DNA of 64,000 bases from Bacillus infantis (lineage in GTDB: Bacteria; Bacillota; Bacilli; Bacillales; Cytobacillaceae): the NCBI RefSeq assembly GCF_020171945.1, contig NZ_JAIVAP010000005.1, forward strand, positions 1 to 64,000. The letters run 5' to 3'. This document shows, piece after piece, positions 35,004 to 46,089 of the stretch. A model generated the notes under the pieces. It saw nothing but the letters and a program-made list of their open reading frames with translations, had not been told where the DNA came from and made no database searches. Each line of letters starts with the position of its first letter. The first letter of the stretch is position 1. Made by a program: the position numbers and the translations under genes.

Positions 35004-35825
35004 TTGCAGGATATTAAAATAAATATGGAATATGTCCGGAAGCAGATTGAGGGAAAGGTTCTCCACCCCTACCTGCTTAAATATATTGATGAGCCGGTTA
35101 TCGATCAGGATAAGCTGCTCCTTCTTGTCTCCATGCTCAATGAAGCTGAATTGACTCAGAAGCAGAAGAATGACTACTCAGTGACAGCCATGCTTATACA
35201 AGTCGCCCTTGATACCCATGAACAGGTCAGCAATACACAAATTGCCGGCGAAAAGCAAAAAAACAGGCAGCTTACTGTCCTGGCCGGCATTTACTACAGC
35301 AGCTTATATTATAAGATTCTCTCGGAATCAAAGGATATCGGAATGATCCGGCTGCTGTCGGACGGCATCAAAGAAGTGAACGAGCATAAAATCTCTGTCT
35401 ACCAGCATGAAACAGAAAATGTAGAAGGACTGATGGAAAGCGTCAGGCTGATAGAGTCCTCTCTGTTCTCAAAAATCGCAGGATGCTTTAACAAGCCGGC
35501 CTGGATCGAGCTGTCATCCCACCTTCTGCTGATGAAGAGGCTCATGGAAGAAAGGGGACGCTATCTGGATCACGGAACATCCTTTCTGTTTGAGCGGCTT
35601 AAACGCCTTGTATTCCCTAAAAAGGAACAAGAGCTTGCCGACCTGTCTGCTGAGCAGAAAAGATATCTTCTTCTGATAGCCAACCGCTATATCGATCACT
35701 CTAAAGATATGATTGACAAAGGCATGAAAGCTGTCCCTTTCCTTAATAGCCTGCTGGAGGAGCGGATCCATTCCATTCTTGACCAGCATCAGCCCATGAC
35801 AAAATCCATTGCAGAAGAAGGGTGA
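35004..35825 (+). CDS. hepS: Heptaprenyl diphosphate synthase component 1
   Basis: The 273-aa protein is the small, non-catalytic subunit that sets product length with HepT for the menaquinone-7 side chain. Family features include LHPYLLKYI, the [18 protein letters not shown] region and [21 protein letters not shown] place the start at TTG 35004 because AAGGGTGAT lies 4-6 nt upstream and the protein then begins MQDI like B. subtilis HepS; the ATGs further upstream lack homology. menG follows at 5 bp. Confidence 0.88.
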   Translation: MQDIKINMEYVRKQIEGKVLHPYLLKYIDEPVIDQDKLLLLVSMLNEAELTQKQKNDYSVTAMLIQVALDTHEQVSNTQIAGEKQKNRQLTVLAGIYYSSLYYKILSESKDIGMIRLLSDGIKEVNEHKISVYQHETENVEGLMESVRLIESSLFSKIAGCFNKPAWIELSSHLLLMKRLMEERGRYLDHGTSFLFERLKRLVFPKKEQELADLSAEQKRYLLLIANRYIDHSKDMIDKGMKAVPFLNSLLEERIHSILDQHQPMTKSIAEEG

Positions 35826-35830
35826 CTTTT

Positions 35831-36535
35831 ATGGAACAACAATCTAAAGCAGAGCGCGTACACGGCGTATTCGAGAAGATATACGGAAACTATGACCAGA
35901 TGAATTCTGTCATCAGCTTCCAGCAGCATAAAAGATGGCGCAAAGATACCATGAAAAAGATGAACGTCCAGAAAGGGCAGAAAGCTCTGGATCTCTGCTG
36001 CGGGACTGCAGACTGGACCATTGCACTCGCAGAAGCAGTCGGTGCTGATGGTGAAGTCAAAGGGCTGGATTTCAGCAAGAATATGCTGAAGATCGGCGAG
36101 GAAAAGGTGAAAAGCAGGAATTTGTCCCAGGTGGAGCTCATTCATGGCAATGCGATGGAGCTGCCGTTTGAAGACAATTCTTTTGATTATGTCACCATAG
36201 GCTTCGGACTGAGGAATGTCCCTGATTATATGCAGGTCCTGAGGGAAATGAACAGGGTCCTTAAGCCGGGCGGGATGGCAGTATGCCTGGAAACTTCGCA
36301 GCCGACCATGTTCGGCTACAAGCAGCTCTATTATGCTTATTTCCGCTACATCATGCCGCTGTTCGGAAGGGTGTTCGCGAAAAGCTATAAAGAATATTCC
36401 TGGCTCCAGGAATCGGCAAGGGATTTTCCAGGCATGAAGGAGCTTGCTGCAATGTTTGAGAGCGCAGGCTTCAAAAATGTAGCCTTCAAGCCTTACAGCG
36501 GGGGAGTTGCTGCTGTCCATACAGGCTTGAAGTAA
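35831..36535 (+). CDS. menG: Demethylmenaquinone methyltransferase
   Basis: The 234-aa SAM-dependent enzyme methylates demethylmenaquinone in the last step of menaquinone synthesis (also called menH or ubiE). Motifs are [16 protein letters not shown] at the N-terminus, the SAM site [10 protein letters not shown] (near residue 50), GLDFSKNML and the ubiE/COQ5 signature near [30 protein letters not shown] precedes ATG 35831. It lies between hepS and hepT, the universal Bacillus arrangement. Confidence 0.96.
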   Translation: MEQQSKAERVHGVFEKIYGNYDQMNSVISFQQHKRWRKDTMKKMNVQKGQKALDLCCGTADWTIALAEAVGADGEVKGLDFSKNMLKIGEEKVKSRNLSQVELIHGNAMELPFEDNSFDYVTIGFGLRNVPDYMQVLREMNRVLKPGGMAVCLETSQPTMFGYKQLYYAYFRYIMPLFGRVFAKSYKEYSWLQESARDFPGMKELAAMFESAGFKNVAFKPYSGGVAAVHTGLK

Positions 36536-36662
36536 GTTCTGCATCTGTTTGCAGCCGGAGAAAGATGGGGCTTTCCGTGACTGGCGGGCCCCGAGAAAAT
36601 AAGTACTTGTTGCTCGTCGATTAACAGGCTTGCAAACATGATTAAAGCTGGGTGGATACAAG

Positions 36663-37625
36663 ATGAAATTAAAGATGATGTATTCATTTTTAGATTCTGA
36701 CATTAATATTATTGAACAGTCATTAGAGGAGACCGTGCAGGCAGAGTCTCCTTTATTGCGAAATGCATCTATGCATTTGCTGCAGGCAGGAGGAAAAAGA
36801 ATCCGTCCTGTTTTTGTTTTGCTGTCTGCGAAATTCGGCTCATATGATATCAGCGAGATCAAAAAAGTGGCTGTAGCCCTTGAACTGATCCATATGGCAT
36901 CCCTGGTGCATGATGATGTCATTGATGATGCAGAGCTGCGAAGGGGCAAACCTACCATCAAAGCGAAATGGGACAATCGCACGGCCATGTATACAGGCGA
37001 TTATATTTTTGCCAAATCCCTTGAAGTGATGACACAGATCGAGCGCCCGGAGGCACATGAAATCCTGTCAAAGACGATTGTGGAAGTCTGTGTGGGGGAA
37101 ATAGAGCAGATCAAGGATAAATACCGCTTTGATCAGAACCTGAGGGACTACCTTTTGAGGATTAAAAGAAAGACGGCGCTTCTGATTGCGGCAAGCTGCC
37201 AGCTTGGGGCAGTTGCAGCAGGAGTTGATGAAAATATCCATAAGAAGCTGTATAGATTTGGCTATTATGTGGGCATGTCCTTTCAGATTACCGATGATAT
37301 TCTTGATTTCACGGGCACGGAGAAAGAGCTTGGAAAGCCTGCAGGGGGAGACCTGCTCCAGGGGAATATTACGCTGCCTGTCCTGTTTGCCATGGAGGAC
37401 GAAGAAATCCGCAGAGAAATCGTTAAAGTGGATGAAACAATGGATAGAAAAGAAATTGAAAAAGTGATATCACTGATTAAAAATTCGGGCGCAATTGAGC
37501 GGTCCTTTGCTGTCAGCAACCAATATTTATCCAAGGCGCTTGCAGTCCTTGATACCCTCCCGCAAAACAAGGCCAAAAAATCGCTCCGGGATATTGCTAA
37601 ATTTATCGGCAAGAGAAAGTTTTAA
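36663..37625 (+). CDS. hepT: Heptaprenyl diphosphate synthase component 2
   Basis: The 320-aa catalytic subunit condenses IPP onto farnesyl diphosphate to C35. Both Asp-rich motifs are intact: [15 protein letters not shown] (near residue 83) and DDILDFTG (near 208). The IPP-binding GGKRIRP motif is near 42. ATG 36663 follows GGGTGGA. The 125 bp after menG hold a GGGGC...GCCCC hairpin but no gene. Confidence 0.97.
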   Translation: MKLKMMYSFLDSDINIIEQSLEETVQAESPLLRNASMHLLQAGGKRIRPVFVLLSAKFGSYDISEIKKVAVALELIHMASLVHDDVIDDAELRRGKPTIKAKWDNRTAMYTGDYIFAKSLEVMTQIERPEAHEILSKTIVEVCVGEIEQIKDKYRFDQNLRDYLLRIKRKTALLIAASCQLGAVAAGVDENIHKKLYRFGYYVGMSFQITDDILDFTGTEKELGKPAGGDLLQGNITLPVLFAMEDEEIRREIVKVDETMDRKEIEKVISLIKNSGAIERSFAVSNQYLSKALAVLDTLPQNKAKKSLRDIAKFIGKRKF

Positions 37626-37717
37626 GCGGTTGCAGAATTGTCGAAAAAATGATACTATTCTCCATGGATGTCTCTATTATAGAGCTGTTCATACATAAGA
37701 TTTTAGGAGTGGAGACA

Positions 37718-38164
37718 ATGGAGAAAACTTTTTTAATGGTCAAGCCTGACGGCGTCCAGCGCAATCTTGTCGGTGAAATTGTCAGCCGTTTTGAAAAAAA
37801 AGGCTTTCAGCTTGCCGGCGGTAAATTGATGGTTATTTCAAAGGAACTGGCTGAGCAGCATTATGGAGAGCATAAAGAGCGCCCATTCTTTGGTGAACTA
37901 GTTGATTTCATTACTTCCGGACCGGTATTTGCAATGGTTTGGGAAGGAGAAAATGTTATTGCGACAGCCCGCCAGATGATGGGATCCACAAATCCTAAGG
38001 ATGCTGCCCCAGGGACAATCCGCGGAGATTTTGCCGTAACTGTAGGCAAGAATATTATTCACGGTTCAGACTCCCCAGAGAGTGCAGAGCGTGAAATCGG
38101 CCTTTTCTTCAATGAATCCGAGCTTGCCGGATATTCCAAACTGATTAATGACTGGGTTAATTAA
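37718..38164 (+). CDS. ndk: Nucleoside-diphosphate kinase
   Basis: The 148-aa enzyme balances nucleoside triphosphates by phosphate transfer through an active-site histidine, here in [16 protein letters not shown] (near residue 115). The start [15 protein letters not shown] is family-typical. ATG 37718 follows TTAGGAGTGGAG. A clear terminator follows. Confidence 0.97.
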   Translation: MEKTFLMVKPDGVQRNLVGEIVSRFEKKGFQLAGGKLMVISKELAEQHYGEHKERPFFGELVDFITSGPVFAMVWEGENVIATARQMMGSTNPKDAAPGTIRGDFAVTVGKNIIHGSDSPESAEREIGLFFNESELAGYSKLINDWVN

Positions 38165-38171
38165 TCCATTA

Positions 38172-38200
38172 AAGACACTTGCCTGCAAGTGTCTTTTTTT
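38172..38200 (+). terminator. Terminator of ndk
   Basis: AGACACTTG pairs with CAAGTGTCT around CCTG, followed by T7. Confidence 0.95.
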
Positions 38201-38291
38201 GTAACCGCATACACATATTTTGGCGAAATATAGCAAAAAAACCACTCTCCCTTCCCTTTTTTCAGCTATACTAGTGTTAAATAAGCAATAG

Positions 38292-39077
<786 letters not shown>

Positions 39078-39336
39078 CAGGAAGTAAAACTGTGAAGAAG
39101 TCTTCATGGTTTTTTTCTATTATAAGAAGGATGTGCTTATTGCACTTGCTTTTGTGGTGCTGGCGGAGGCATGCTAAAATGGCATCAACGGCAAAACTGG
39201 ACGGGGTATTGCCGGGAGAGGCCAAAGTGTTTTTTTCGGCAGCTGTCTGAAAAATTCTTAATTTTTGCTATGCTAATGATAGTGCTTGTGATATATTGGT
39301 ACATAATCCTTTAATGAGTTGAAGGGGGAAAGAGTT

Positions 39337-40509
39337 TTGAGATACTTAACAGCAGGTGAATCACACGGTCCTCAGCTGACCGTTATTATTGAAGGGCTGC
39401 CGGCAGGAATGCCGCTGCTCGAAGAAGATATTAATGCAGAACTGGCCAGAAGGCAGAAAGGCCACGGCCGCGGAAGGCGGATGCAGATTGAAAAGGATAC
39501 CGTGCAAATTGCCGGGGGTATCCGCCATGGCTACACTTTAGGTTCACCGGTCGCACTTGAAGTAGAGAATAATGACTGGAAGCACTGGACAAAAGTTATG
39601 GGCCAGGAGCCTGTTTCTCCTGAAGAAGAAAGCGAAATAAAGAGGAAAATCTCAAGGCCGCGACCAGGTCATGCTGATTTGAACGGTGCCATCAAGTACG
39701 GGCACCGCGACATGCGCAATGTATTGGAGCGTTCCTCTGCCAGGGAAACGACCGTCAGGGTGGCAGCCGGAGCTGCAGCTAAGAAGCTGCTTAGTCTCCT
39801 GGGAATTGAAATCGCCTCACATGTAGTTGAAATCGGCGGCGTTCAATCTGCCGCTGCTTCATATGAAAACTTAGCCGAAGTGAAAGAAAAAACAGAAAAC
39901 TCTCCAGTCCGCTGCCTTGATCCGGCAGCAGAGCCAAGGATGATGCAGGCCATCGACGATGCAAAGGCCAATGGCGATTCCATCGGCGGTATTGTCGAGG
40001 TAATCGTTGAAGGAATGCCTGCCGGCGTTGGATCATATGTCCATTATGACCGGAAGCTGGATGCAAAGCTGGCTGCTGCCATCGTTAGCATCAATGCATT
40101 CAAAGGAGTCGAATTCGGACTGGGCTTTGAAGCGGCGCGCAAGCCTGGAAGCGAGGTCCATGACGAGATAGCCTGGAATAGTGAAGATGGCTATACCAGG
40201 AAAACCAATCGCCTTGGAGGATTTGAAGGCGGTATGACTACAGGGATGCCGATTGTAGTAAGAGGTGTAATGAAGCCGATTCCTACCCTGTATAAGCCGC
40301 TCCAGAGTGTAGATATCGAAACGAAAGAGCCATTCACTGCAAGCATTGAGCGCTCTGACAGCTGTGCTGTCCCTGCTGCTGCAGTTGTCGCTGAAAATGT
40401 TGTTGCCTGGGAGCTGGCCTCCGCTATATGCGGCCAGTTTTATGCAGACAGAATGGATGCTCTGATTGAGAGTGTGAATGCACAGCGGAAATATGCGAGG
40501 GAATTTTAA
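39337..40509 (+). CDS. aroC: Chorismate synthase
   Basis: The 390-aa FMN-dependent enzyme converts EPSP to chorismate. Signatures are [13 protein letters not shown] (His10), [20 protein letters not shown] and [16 protein letters not shown]. It starts at TTG 39337, after GGGGGAAAGAG, giving MRYLTAG like relatives; TTG 39319 precedes that ribosome site. It is the first gene of aroC-aroB-aroH-hisC-tyrA-aroA. Called aroF in B. subtilis. Confidence 0.97.
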   Translation: MRYLTAGESHGPQLTVIIEGLPAGMPLLEEDINAELARRQKGHGRGRRMQIEKDTVQIAGGIRHGYTLGSPVALEVENNDWKHWTKVMGQEPVSPEEESEIKRKISRPRPGHADLNGAIKYGHRDMRNVLERSSARETTVRVAAGAAAKKLLSLLGIEIASHVVEIGGVQSAAASYENLAEVKEKTENSPVRCLDPAAEPRMMQAIDDAKANGDSIGGIVEVIVEGMPAGVGSYVHYDRKLDAKLAAAIVSINAFKGVEFGLGFEAARKPGSEVHDEIAWNSEDGYTRKTNRLGGFEGGMTTGMPIVVRGVMKPIPTLYKPLQSVDIETKEPFTASIERSDSCAVPAAAVVAENVVAWELASAICGQFYADRMDALIESVNAQRKYAREF

Positions 40510-41600
40510 TGGAGACCATCACCATTAAAACACATTCGAAAGAATATCCTGTCCTGATCGGCGCCGGGGCTGTGAGAAAACTGGGCGGCTTGCTGCGAGA
40601 GAAGCTTCCCGGCCTGACCAGCCTGCTGATTATAACGGATGAGACAGTAGCATCCCTGCATCTTGGCAGGGTGAAAGAAGCCCTTGCTGAATTTAATCCT
40701 TCTATACATATTGTTCCAAGCGGGGAAAAAGCAAAAACGTTTGACGTCTATTATGCAGCTTTAACTTCTGCTCTTGAAAAGAAACTCGATAGGAAGTCGG
40801 CTGTCATCGCTCTGGGGGGAGGAGCAGTCGGAGATCTCGCCGGCTTTGCTGCAGCTACCTTCATGAGGGGTATCCCGTTCATCCAGGTGCCGACTACCAT
40901 ACTCGCGCATGACAGTGCAGTGGGAGGCAAGGTAGGTATCAACCATCCTGAAGGCAAAAATATGATTGGTGCTTTCCATCAGCCTGAAGCTGTTGTCTAT
41001 GACCTGGATTTTTTAAAGTCGCTGCCCGATAAGGAAATAAGGTCAGGGTTTGGTGAAGCGGTTAAGCACGCACTTATTAAGGACCATTCTTTTTACAGCT
41101 GGCTGTTAGACAATATCCATTCGCTTAAGGATATTAAGGATGAGGAATGGCTGTTCATTCTTTCGAAAGGCATACAGGTGAAAAATGCTTTTGTCTCCGA
41201 GGATGAAAAGGAAGCAGGGGTCAGGGCCTTCTTGAATTTTGGCCACACACTCGGGCACGCGATCGAAGCAGAATCAGGATATGGCAATATGACACACGGC
41301 GAAGCAGTGGTCATCGGGATGCTGTATGCCCTGGAACTCAGCATGGAAAAATGCGGACTCGATTTTGAACTCGGGCAATTCCGAGACTGGCTGATGGGCC
41401 TGGGCTATACCATTTCATTGCCAGCCGGACTTCTTCCTGCAGACCTTTTGTCTCGGATGAAGCAGGATAAGAAGGCAATCGGGCAAGCGGTGAACTTTGT
41501 TCTTCTTGATAGTATCGGCCATCCGGTTCTCTCAGAAATCCCTGACGGGGAGCTTATGGGAGCGCTGGAGCAGTTTGCCGTTAAGGGGGCTGAAAAATGA
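40509..41600 (+). CDS. aroB: 3-dehydroquinate synthase
   Basis: The 363-aa NAD- and metal-dependent enzyme closes the ring of DAHP. Motifs are SGEKAKT (near residue 76), ALGGGAVGDLAGFAAATFMRG, the metal ligands in GFGEAVKHALI (Glu/Lys/His near 182) and LNFGHTLGHAIE. ATG 40509 shares one base with the aroC stop (TAATG), so translation is coupled. Confidence 0.97.
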   Translation: METITIKTHSKEYPVLIGAGAVRKLGGLLREKLPGLTSLLIITDETVASLHLGRVKEALAEFNPSIHIVPSGEKAKTFDVYYAALTSALEKKLDRKSAVIALGGGAVGDLAGFAAATFMRGIPFIQVPTTILAHDSAVGGKVGINHPEGKNMIGAFHQPEAVVYDLDFLKSLPDKEIRSGFGEAVKHALIKDHSFYSWLLDNIHSLKDIKDEEWLFILSKGIQVKNAFVSEDEKEAGVRAFLNFGHTLGHAIEAESGYGNMTHGEAVVIGMLYALELSMEKCGLDFELGQFRDWLMGLGYTISLPAGLLPADLLSRMKQDKKAIGQAVNFVLLDSIGHPVLSEIPDGELMGALEQFAVKGAEK

Positions 41601-41962
41601 TCAGAGGTGTCAGGGGAGCTATTACAGTGCAATCGAACACAGAAGAAGAGATTGCAGCATCAGCAGAGCTCCTGTTAAAGAAAATGATAGATGAAAACAG
41701 CATAGCCCCGGAAGATGTTGCTTCTGTTTTCATTTCAGCGACAGATGATATAGACCAGGGGTTCCCTGCCAAAGCAATGCGGACACTTGAGGGCTGGAAG
41801 CACGTACCGGTAATGTGCATGCGTGAAATGGCTGTACAGGATGCCCTGCCGCTCTGTATCCGCGTTATGATCCATACAAATACAGAAAAGAGCCAGCAGG
41901 AGATCAGCCATGTTTATCTTGGGGGAGCCGTTGTCCTAAGGCCCGACCTGGAAAAGAAATGA
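41597..41962 (+). CDS. aroH: Chorismate mutase, AroH class
   Basis: The 121-aa monofunctional mutase makes prephenate from chorismate. Residues Arg7 (MIRGVRGA), Glu-rich helix 2, RTLEGWKHVPVMCMREM (with Arg and Cys of the active site) and VYLGGAVVLRPDL identify the trimeric AroH family. It overlaps aroB by four bases (ATGA). In B. subtilis trpEDCFBA follows here; in this genome hisC comes next after about 100 bp. Confidence 0.96.
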   Translation: MIRGVRGAITVQSNTEEEIAASAELLLKKMIDENSIAPEDVASVFISATDDIDQGFPAKAMRTLEGWKHVPVMCMREMAVQDALPLCIRVMIHTNTEKSQQEISHVYLGGAVVLRPDLEKK

Positions 41963-42064
41963 TTCTGCCTCTCACCAGACAGGCGCGCTTATGATAAAAT
42001 AAAAGAAAATCTTTATTACTTTAATTAGGTAGCGAAAAGAAGAGTTGGAGGGGCGGTTTATACA

Positions 42065-43165
42065 ATGAAGTGGAAAAAACAATTGCTGGATTTAACACCA
42101 TACCAGCCAGGCAAATCTATTGAAGATGTAAAAAAACAATATGGGCTTGAAAAGATTGTAAAGCTTGCATCAAATGAGAACCCTTTCGGATGCTCTGAAG
42201 AAGCAGCAAAAGCCCTTCAGAAAAGCTCAGGCATTTTTGCAAAATATCCAGATGGATATGCAGGCGAGCTGAGAAGCACTTTGGCTTCCCACCTTGGAAC
42301 TGAACCAGGACAGCTTATATTCGGCAATGGTTCGGATGAAGTGATCCAGATCATTTCGCGTGCCCTGCTGGGGCCTGGCAGGAGTACGATCATGGCTGCA
42401 CCGACTTTTCCGCAGTACAAGCACAATGCGGTGATTGAAGGGGCTGAAGTGAAGGAGATCCCCCTGTTAGACGGTGCCCATGATTTAGAGGCGATGCTTG
42501 AAGCCATTGATGAAAATACCTCTGTAGTATGGCTCTGCAGCCCGAATAATCCGACCGGGATCTATATAAACGAGAGCAGGCTTGTTTCATTCCTGGAAAA
42601 GGTGCCGGAAGATATACTTGTGGTACTTGACGAGGCCTATTGCGAGTATGCAGTCGCTGATGATTACTACCATGCAGTGAGCCTGCTTGAAAAATTCAGC
42701 AATCTGATTGTGCTCAGGACCTTCTCAAAGATTTACGGTCTTGCCAGCCTCAGGATCGGGTATGGCATCGCTGGAGAGGATGTCATCAGGGCGCTGGAGC
42801 CTGCGAGGGAGCCGTTCAATGTGAATACTTTTGCACAGATGGCTGCGGCTGAAGCGGTTAAGGATCAGAAATATGTTGAAGAATGCCGGAACAGGAACAG
42901 AGAGGGGCTGGAACAGTTCTATTCATTTTGCGACCGGGCCGGCCTTAGTTATTATCCGTCCCAGGGCAATTTCATCCTGATTGATTTCAAGCGGGATGCC
43001 AATGAAGTTTTTCAATATCTGCTGGAAAAAGGCTATATCGTCCGCTCGGGCGCGGGCCTGGGCTGCCCGCAGTCCATAAGGGTCACGATAGGCTCAAAGG
43101 AGCAGAATGAAGAAATCATGGAACTGATCGGCCAATTTTTGGAGGAAACAGCGGCAGCCCTGTAA
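42065..43165 (+). CDS. hisC: Histidinol-phosphate aminotransferase
   Basis: The 366-aa PLP enzyme acts in histidine synthesis and, in Bacillus, also in phenylalanine and tyrosine synthesis. PLP-Lys is in RTFSKIYGLASLRIGYG (near residue 225). NENPFG (near 38), the NPTG motif (SPNNPTG) and the Asp in VVLDEAYCEY are present. GGAGGGGCGGTT precedes ATG 42065. The 103-bp gap before it holds only four scattered GAG/TAG triplets, not a TRAP site. Confidence 0.95.
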   Translation: MKWKKQLLDLTPYQPGKSIEDVKKQYGLEKIVKLASNENPFGCSEEAAKALQKSSGIFAKYPDGYAGELRSTLASHLGTEPGQLIFGNGSDEVIQIISRALLGPGRSTIMAAPTFPQYKHNAVIEGAEVKEIPLLDGAHDLEAMLEAIDENTSVVWLCSPNNPTGIYINESRLVSFLEKVPEDILVVLDEAYCEYAVADDYYHAVSLLEKFSNLIVLRTFSKIYGLASLRIGYGIAGEDVIRALEPAREPFNVNTFAQMAAAEAVKDQKYVEECRNRNREGLEQFYSFCDRAGLSYYPSQGNFILIDFKRDANEVFQYLLEKGYIVRSGAGLGCPQSIRVTIGSKEQNEEIMELIGQFLEETAAAL

Positions 43166-43220
43166 GGATCAGCACACAAAGGGATAAGAAAAGAGCAGCA
43201 CGGCAAAGGCGGTGATTTTT

Positions 43221-44327
43221 ATGAAAGGCCGCGTATTCATTATCGGCCTCGGGCTGATAGGCGGTTCACTGGCTCTCGGCATAAAGCGGCAGCATAAAGA
43301 AGCATCCATTGCCGGTTTTGATATTAATGCGGAGCAATGCAGGCTCGCAAGGATGCTGGGTGTAATTGATGAAACTGAGGACAGCATTGAAGAAGGGGCG
43401 GCAAAGGCGGATGTGATCCTGCTGGCTGCGCCTGTGAAGGTAACTGCCGATATACTTGCCAGACTGGGCAGAATGCAGCTGAAAAAAGGCGTGATTATTT
43501 CTGATGCAGGAAGTACAAAGGCAGAAGTCGTTAAAAGTGCTGCAGGCCTTAAAGAAAAGGGAATCGTCTTCATCGGAGGCCATCCTATGGCAGGCTCCCA
43601 TAAAAGCGGTGTGATCGCAGCGAAGGAAATTTTATTCGAGAACGCATTTTATCTGCTTACGCCAGAGCCCCATGTTAAGGAAAAGGACATCATGGTGCTA
43701 AAAGAATGGCTTGCAGGGACAAAAGCAAAATTCATCCAGGTATCACCGGAAGAGCATGATTATCTGACCGGCATCATCAGCCATTTTCCCCATATCATAG
43801 CAGCCTCGCTCGTTCATCAGGCTGAAAAGGAAAGCCGCTCACATGAGCTGGTTCCCCGGCTTGCTGCAGGGGGATTCCGTGATATTACAAGGATTGCCTC
43901 AAGCAGCCCTGAAATGTGGAGGGATATCCTTCTTGCTAACAAGGAAGTACTCCTGAAGCTTTTGGAAAGCTGGCAGGCGGAAATGGAGCGGGTGGCAGTG
44001 ATGCTGGAAAATCAAAGCTCTGAGGATATCCGGCAGTATTTTGAGGGCGCCAAGCAATTCAGGGATGACCTGCCCCAGAAGCAAAAGGGTGCAATTCCTG
44101 CGTTTTATGATTTATTCGTTGATGTCCCCGACTATCCCGGGGTCATTTCTGAAATCACCGGCTATCTGGCCAAAGCAGAGATCAGCATAACCAATATCAG
44201 AATCCTTGAGACAAGGGAGGAGATATACGGTGTGCTTGTGATCAGTTTTCAGACGGAAGAGGACAGGGACCGGGCGGCAGCATGCATTCATCATTATACC
44301 GCCTATGAAACCTCTGCCGGGCCGTAA
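43221..44327 (+). CDS. tyrA: Prephenate dehydrogenase with ACT domain
   Basis: The 368-aa enzyme oxidatively decarboxylates prephenate to 4-hydroxyphenylpyruvate for tyrosine. The NAD motif IIGLGLIGGSLALGI is at the N-terminus, the catalytic His region GGHPMAGSHKSG near 120, and a C-terminal ACT domain (about residues 295-365, FVDVPDYPGVISEITGYLAK) for tyrosine feedback. ATG 43221 follows AAAGGCGGTGA; GTG 43212 is part of that site. Confidence 0.96.
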   Translation: MKGRVFIIGLGLIGGSLALGIKRQHKEASIAGFDINAEQCRLARMLGVIDETEDSIEEGAAKADVILLAAPVKVTADILARLGRMQLKKGVIISDAGSTKAEVVKSAAGLKEKGIVFIGGHPMAGSHKSGVIAAKEILFENAFYLLTPEPHVKEKDIMVLKEWLAGTKAKFIQVSPEEHDYLTGIISHFPHIIAASLVHQAEKESRSHELVPRLAAGGFRDITRIASSSPEMWRDILLANKEVLLKLLESWQAEMERVAVMLENQSSEDIRQYFEGAKQFRDDLPQKQKGAIPAFYDLFVDVPDYPGVISEITGYLAKAEISITNIRILETREEIYGVLVISFQTEEDRDRAAACIHHYTAYETSAGP

Positions 44328-44354
44328 TAAGCAATTGACGAAAGGTGATGAAGA

Positions 44355-45644
44355 ATGGAACCAGTTATATTGAAAACAAATACAGGCAGCCTCCGGGGCG
44401 AAATTGATATTCCGGGTGATAAATCCGTTTCCCATCGCTCCATCATGTTTGGCGCAATCGCAGAAGGCAGGACTGAAGTAACCAACTTCCTGATGGGGGA
44501 GGATTGCTTAAGCACTGTATCATGCTTCCGCAAGCTTGGTGTTTCAATCACAAACGAGGGAGACAAAATGATCATCGATGGAAAAGGCTTTGAAGGGCTT
44601 AAGGAGCCGAGTGAAGTTTTGGACGTCGGGAACTCAGGCACTACAATACGGCTTTTGCTTGGCATTCTTGCAGGTCTTCCCATCCATGCCGTTTTGGCTG
44701 GCGATGAGTCGATTGCCAAGAGGCCGATGACACGCGTCTCTATCCCTTTATCAGAAATGGGTGCGCAAATAAGAGGGAGAAAAGGCGGAGAATTTACTCC
44801 GCTTTCCATCCAGGGCGGCGAGGTGAAGGGCATCCGGTACGAGCTGCCTGTCGCCAGCGCCCAGGTGAAATCTTCCCTTTTGTTTGCCGGTCTCCAGGCA
44901 AGCGGGGAAACCATTCTTATAGAACCGGCAAAGACGCGCGACCATACTGAGAGGATGATCCGCCAATTCGGCGGAGAAGTTGTTTCAGAAGGGCGGGAAG
45001 TCCGTTTGCACGGCGGGCAGCATCTGAAAGCGGCAAAGGTGCATGTTCCCGGGGATATTTCTTCTGCAGCGTTTTTCCTGTCTGCTGGTGCAATCATTCC
45101 CGGCAGTGAAATAGTCCTCAGAAACGTCGGCCTGAATCCGACAAGGACGGGCATTATAGAAGTTCTCCAAAATATGGGGGCTGACATGGCCATTATTCCG
45201 TACAATAACGGGAGTGCAGAACCTGCAGGAGATATCACCATCCGATTCTCTCAATTAAAGGGAACGGTCATCGAAGGAGATATCATTCCTAGGCTGATCG
45301 ACGAAATTCCTATAATCGCGCTTCTGGCAACGCAGGCAGAGGGGCAAACGGTCATTAAAGATGCTGAGGAATTGAAAGTCAAGGAAACCAATCGGATAGA
45401 TACGGTTGTCAATGAGCTGAAAAAGCTGGGAGCGGATATTGAGGCAACATCTGACGGTATGGTCATCAACGGAAAGACTCCGCTGAAAGGCGGAAATGTT
45501 TCCAGCCATGGCGACCACAGAATCGGCATGATGCTCGCCATCGGTGCCGCTATCTGCAGCGGGGAAGTCTCTCTCTCTGGGGCTGAAGCCATTTCAGTTT
45601 CCTATCCGGCATTTTTTGACCATCTGGAGTCACTGATCGGATAA
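44355..45644 (+). CDS. aroA: 5-enolpyruvylshikimate-3-phosphate synthase
   Basis: The 429-aa enzyme joins shikimate-3-phosphate and PEP. Conserved blocks are [19 protein letters not shown] (near residue 20), [19 protein letters not shown] (near 92), [17 protein letters not shown] and the C-terminal [12 protein letters not shown]. The motif after GNSGT contains GILAG rather than the GNAGTAMRPL of class I enzymes, so this is a class II type. Called aroE in B. subtilis. A terminator follows. Confidence 0.96.
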   Translation: MEPVILKTNTGSLRGEIDIPGDKSVSHRSIMFGAIAEGRTEVTNFLMGEDCLSTVSCFRKLGVSITNEGDKMIIDGKGFEGLKEPSEVLDVGNSGTTIRLLLGILAGLPIHAVLAGDESIAKRPMTRVSIPLSEMGAQIRGRKGGEFTPLSIQGGEVKGIRYELPVASAQVKSSLLFAGLQASGETILIEPAKTRDHTERMIRQFGGEVVSEGREVRLHGGQHLKAAKVHVPGDISSAAFFLSAGAIIPGSEIVLRNVGLNPTRTGIIEVLQNMGADMAIIPYNNGSAEPAGDITIRFSQLKGTVIEGDIIPRLIDEIPIIALLATQAEGQTVIKDAEELKVKETNRIDTVVNELKKLGADIEATSDGMVINGKTPLKGGNVSSHGDHRIGMMLAIGAAICSGEVSLSGAEAISVSYPAFFDHLESLIG

Positions 45645-45664
45645 GGGGAGGAAGTTAAATACAT

Positions 45665-45693
45665 GGGGGTTCGGGACGACCGGGCCCTTTTTT
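45665..45693 (+). terminator. Terminator of the aromatic operon
   Basis: GGGTTCGG (45667-45674) pairs with CCGGGCCC (45680-45687), including two G-T pairs, followed by T6. Confidence 0.85.
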
Positions 45694-45777
45694 GCGTGAT
45701 TTGGGAAATGGCTGGCTGTGGGGTTCCCGTGACAGGTCAGCATTGTGAGCGGGAAGATTGTGATTGGTAAGGTTTAA

Positions 45778-45893
45778 TAATCAATGCATGAGCTGGTAAG
45801 TTAGAGGTGAATCATGCATCGAATAGGAGTTAATCAATGCATGAGCTGGTGAAATAGAGCGTAGCCATGGAAGTTAATCAATACATGCTAAAG
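45778..45893. repeat. 53-bp direct repeat with internal dyad
   Basis: TAATCAATGCATGAGCTGGT at 45778 recurs exactly 53 bp later at 45831, with a partial third copy at 45875 (44 bp on). Within the unit ATGCATGA is followed 20 bp later by TCATGCAT. The rest of 45694-46089 contains no supported gene. Confidence 0.85.
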
Positions 45894-46089
45894 CGGGTTG
45901 GAGGGAAGCCATGTTCTGTTGTTAGAGAAATATTGCTCCTTATTGCTGTAATCCTGGACTGATTTCCCGCAATCTTTCCAGCCTGTCAAAATTTCCTTCC
46001 CCATACACCCTCCCAGGCTCAAAATCTTTCAAACATAAATCTAAGATTATTTCATAGCTTGTCATAAGACCATTTAAAAGGGTGGTATT

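Noticed and set aside
41963-42064. TRAP-binding site in the aroH-hisC gap
   Set aside because: Only about four GAG/TAG triplets with uneven spacing are seen; a TRAP site needs about eleven spaced by 2-3 nt.
44303-45241. 312-aa minus-strand frame opposite aroA, and a 399-aa frame opposite menG/hepT (35789-36988)
   Set aside because: They are long antisense shadows of strongly conserved enzymes; composition and lack of start signals do not support coding.
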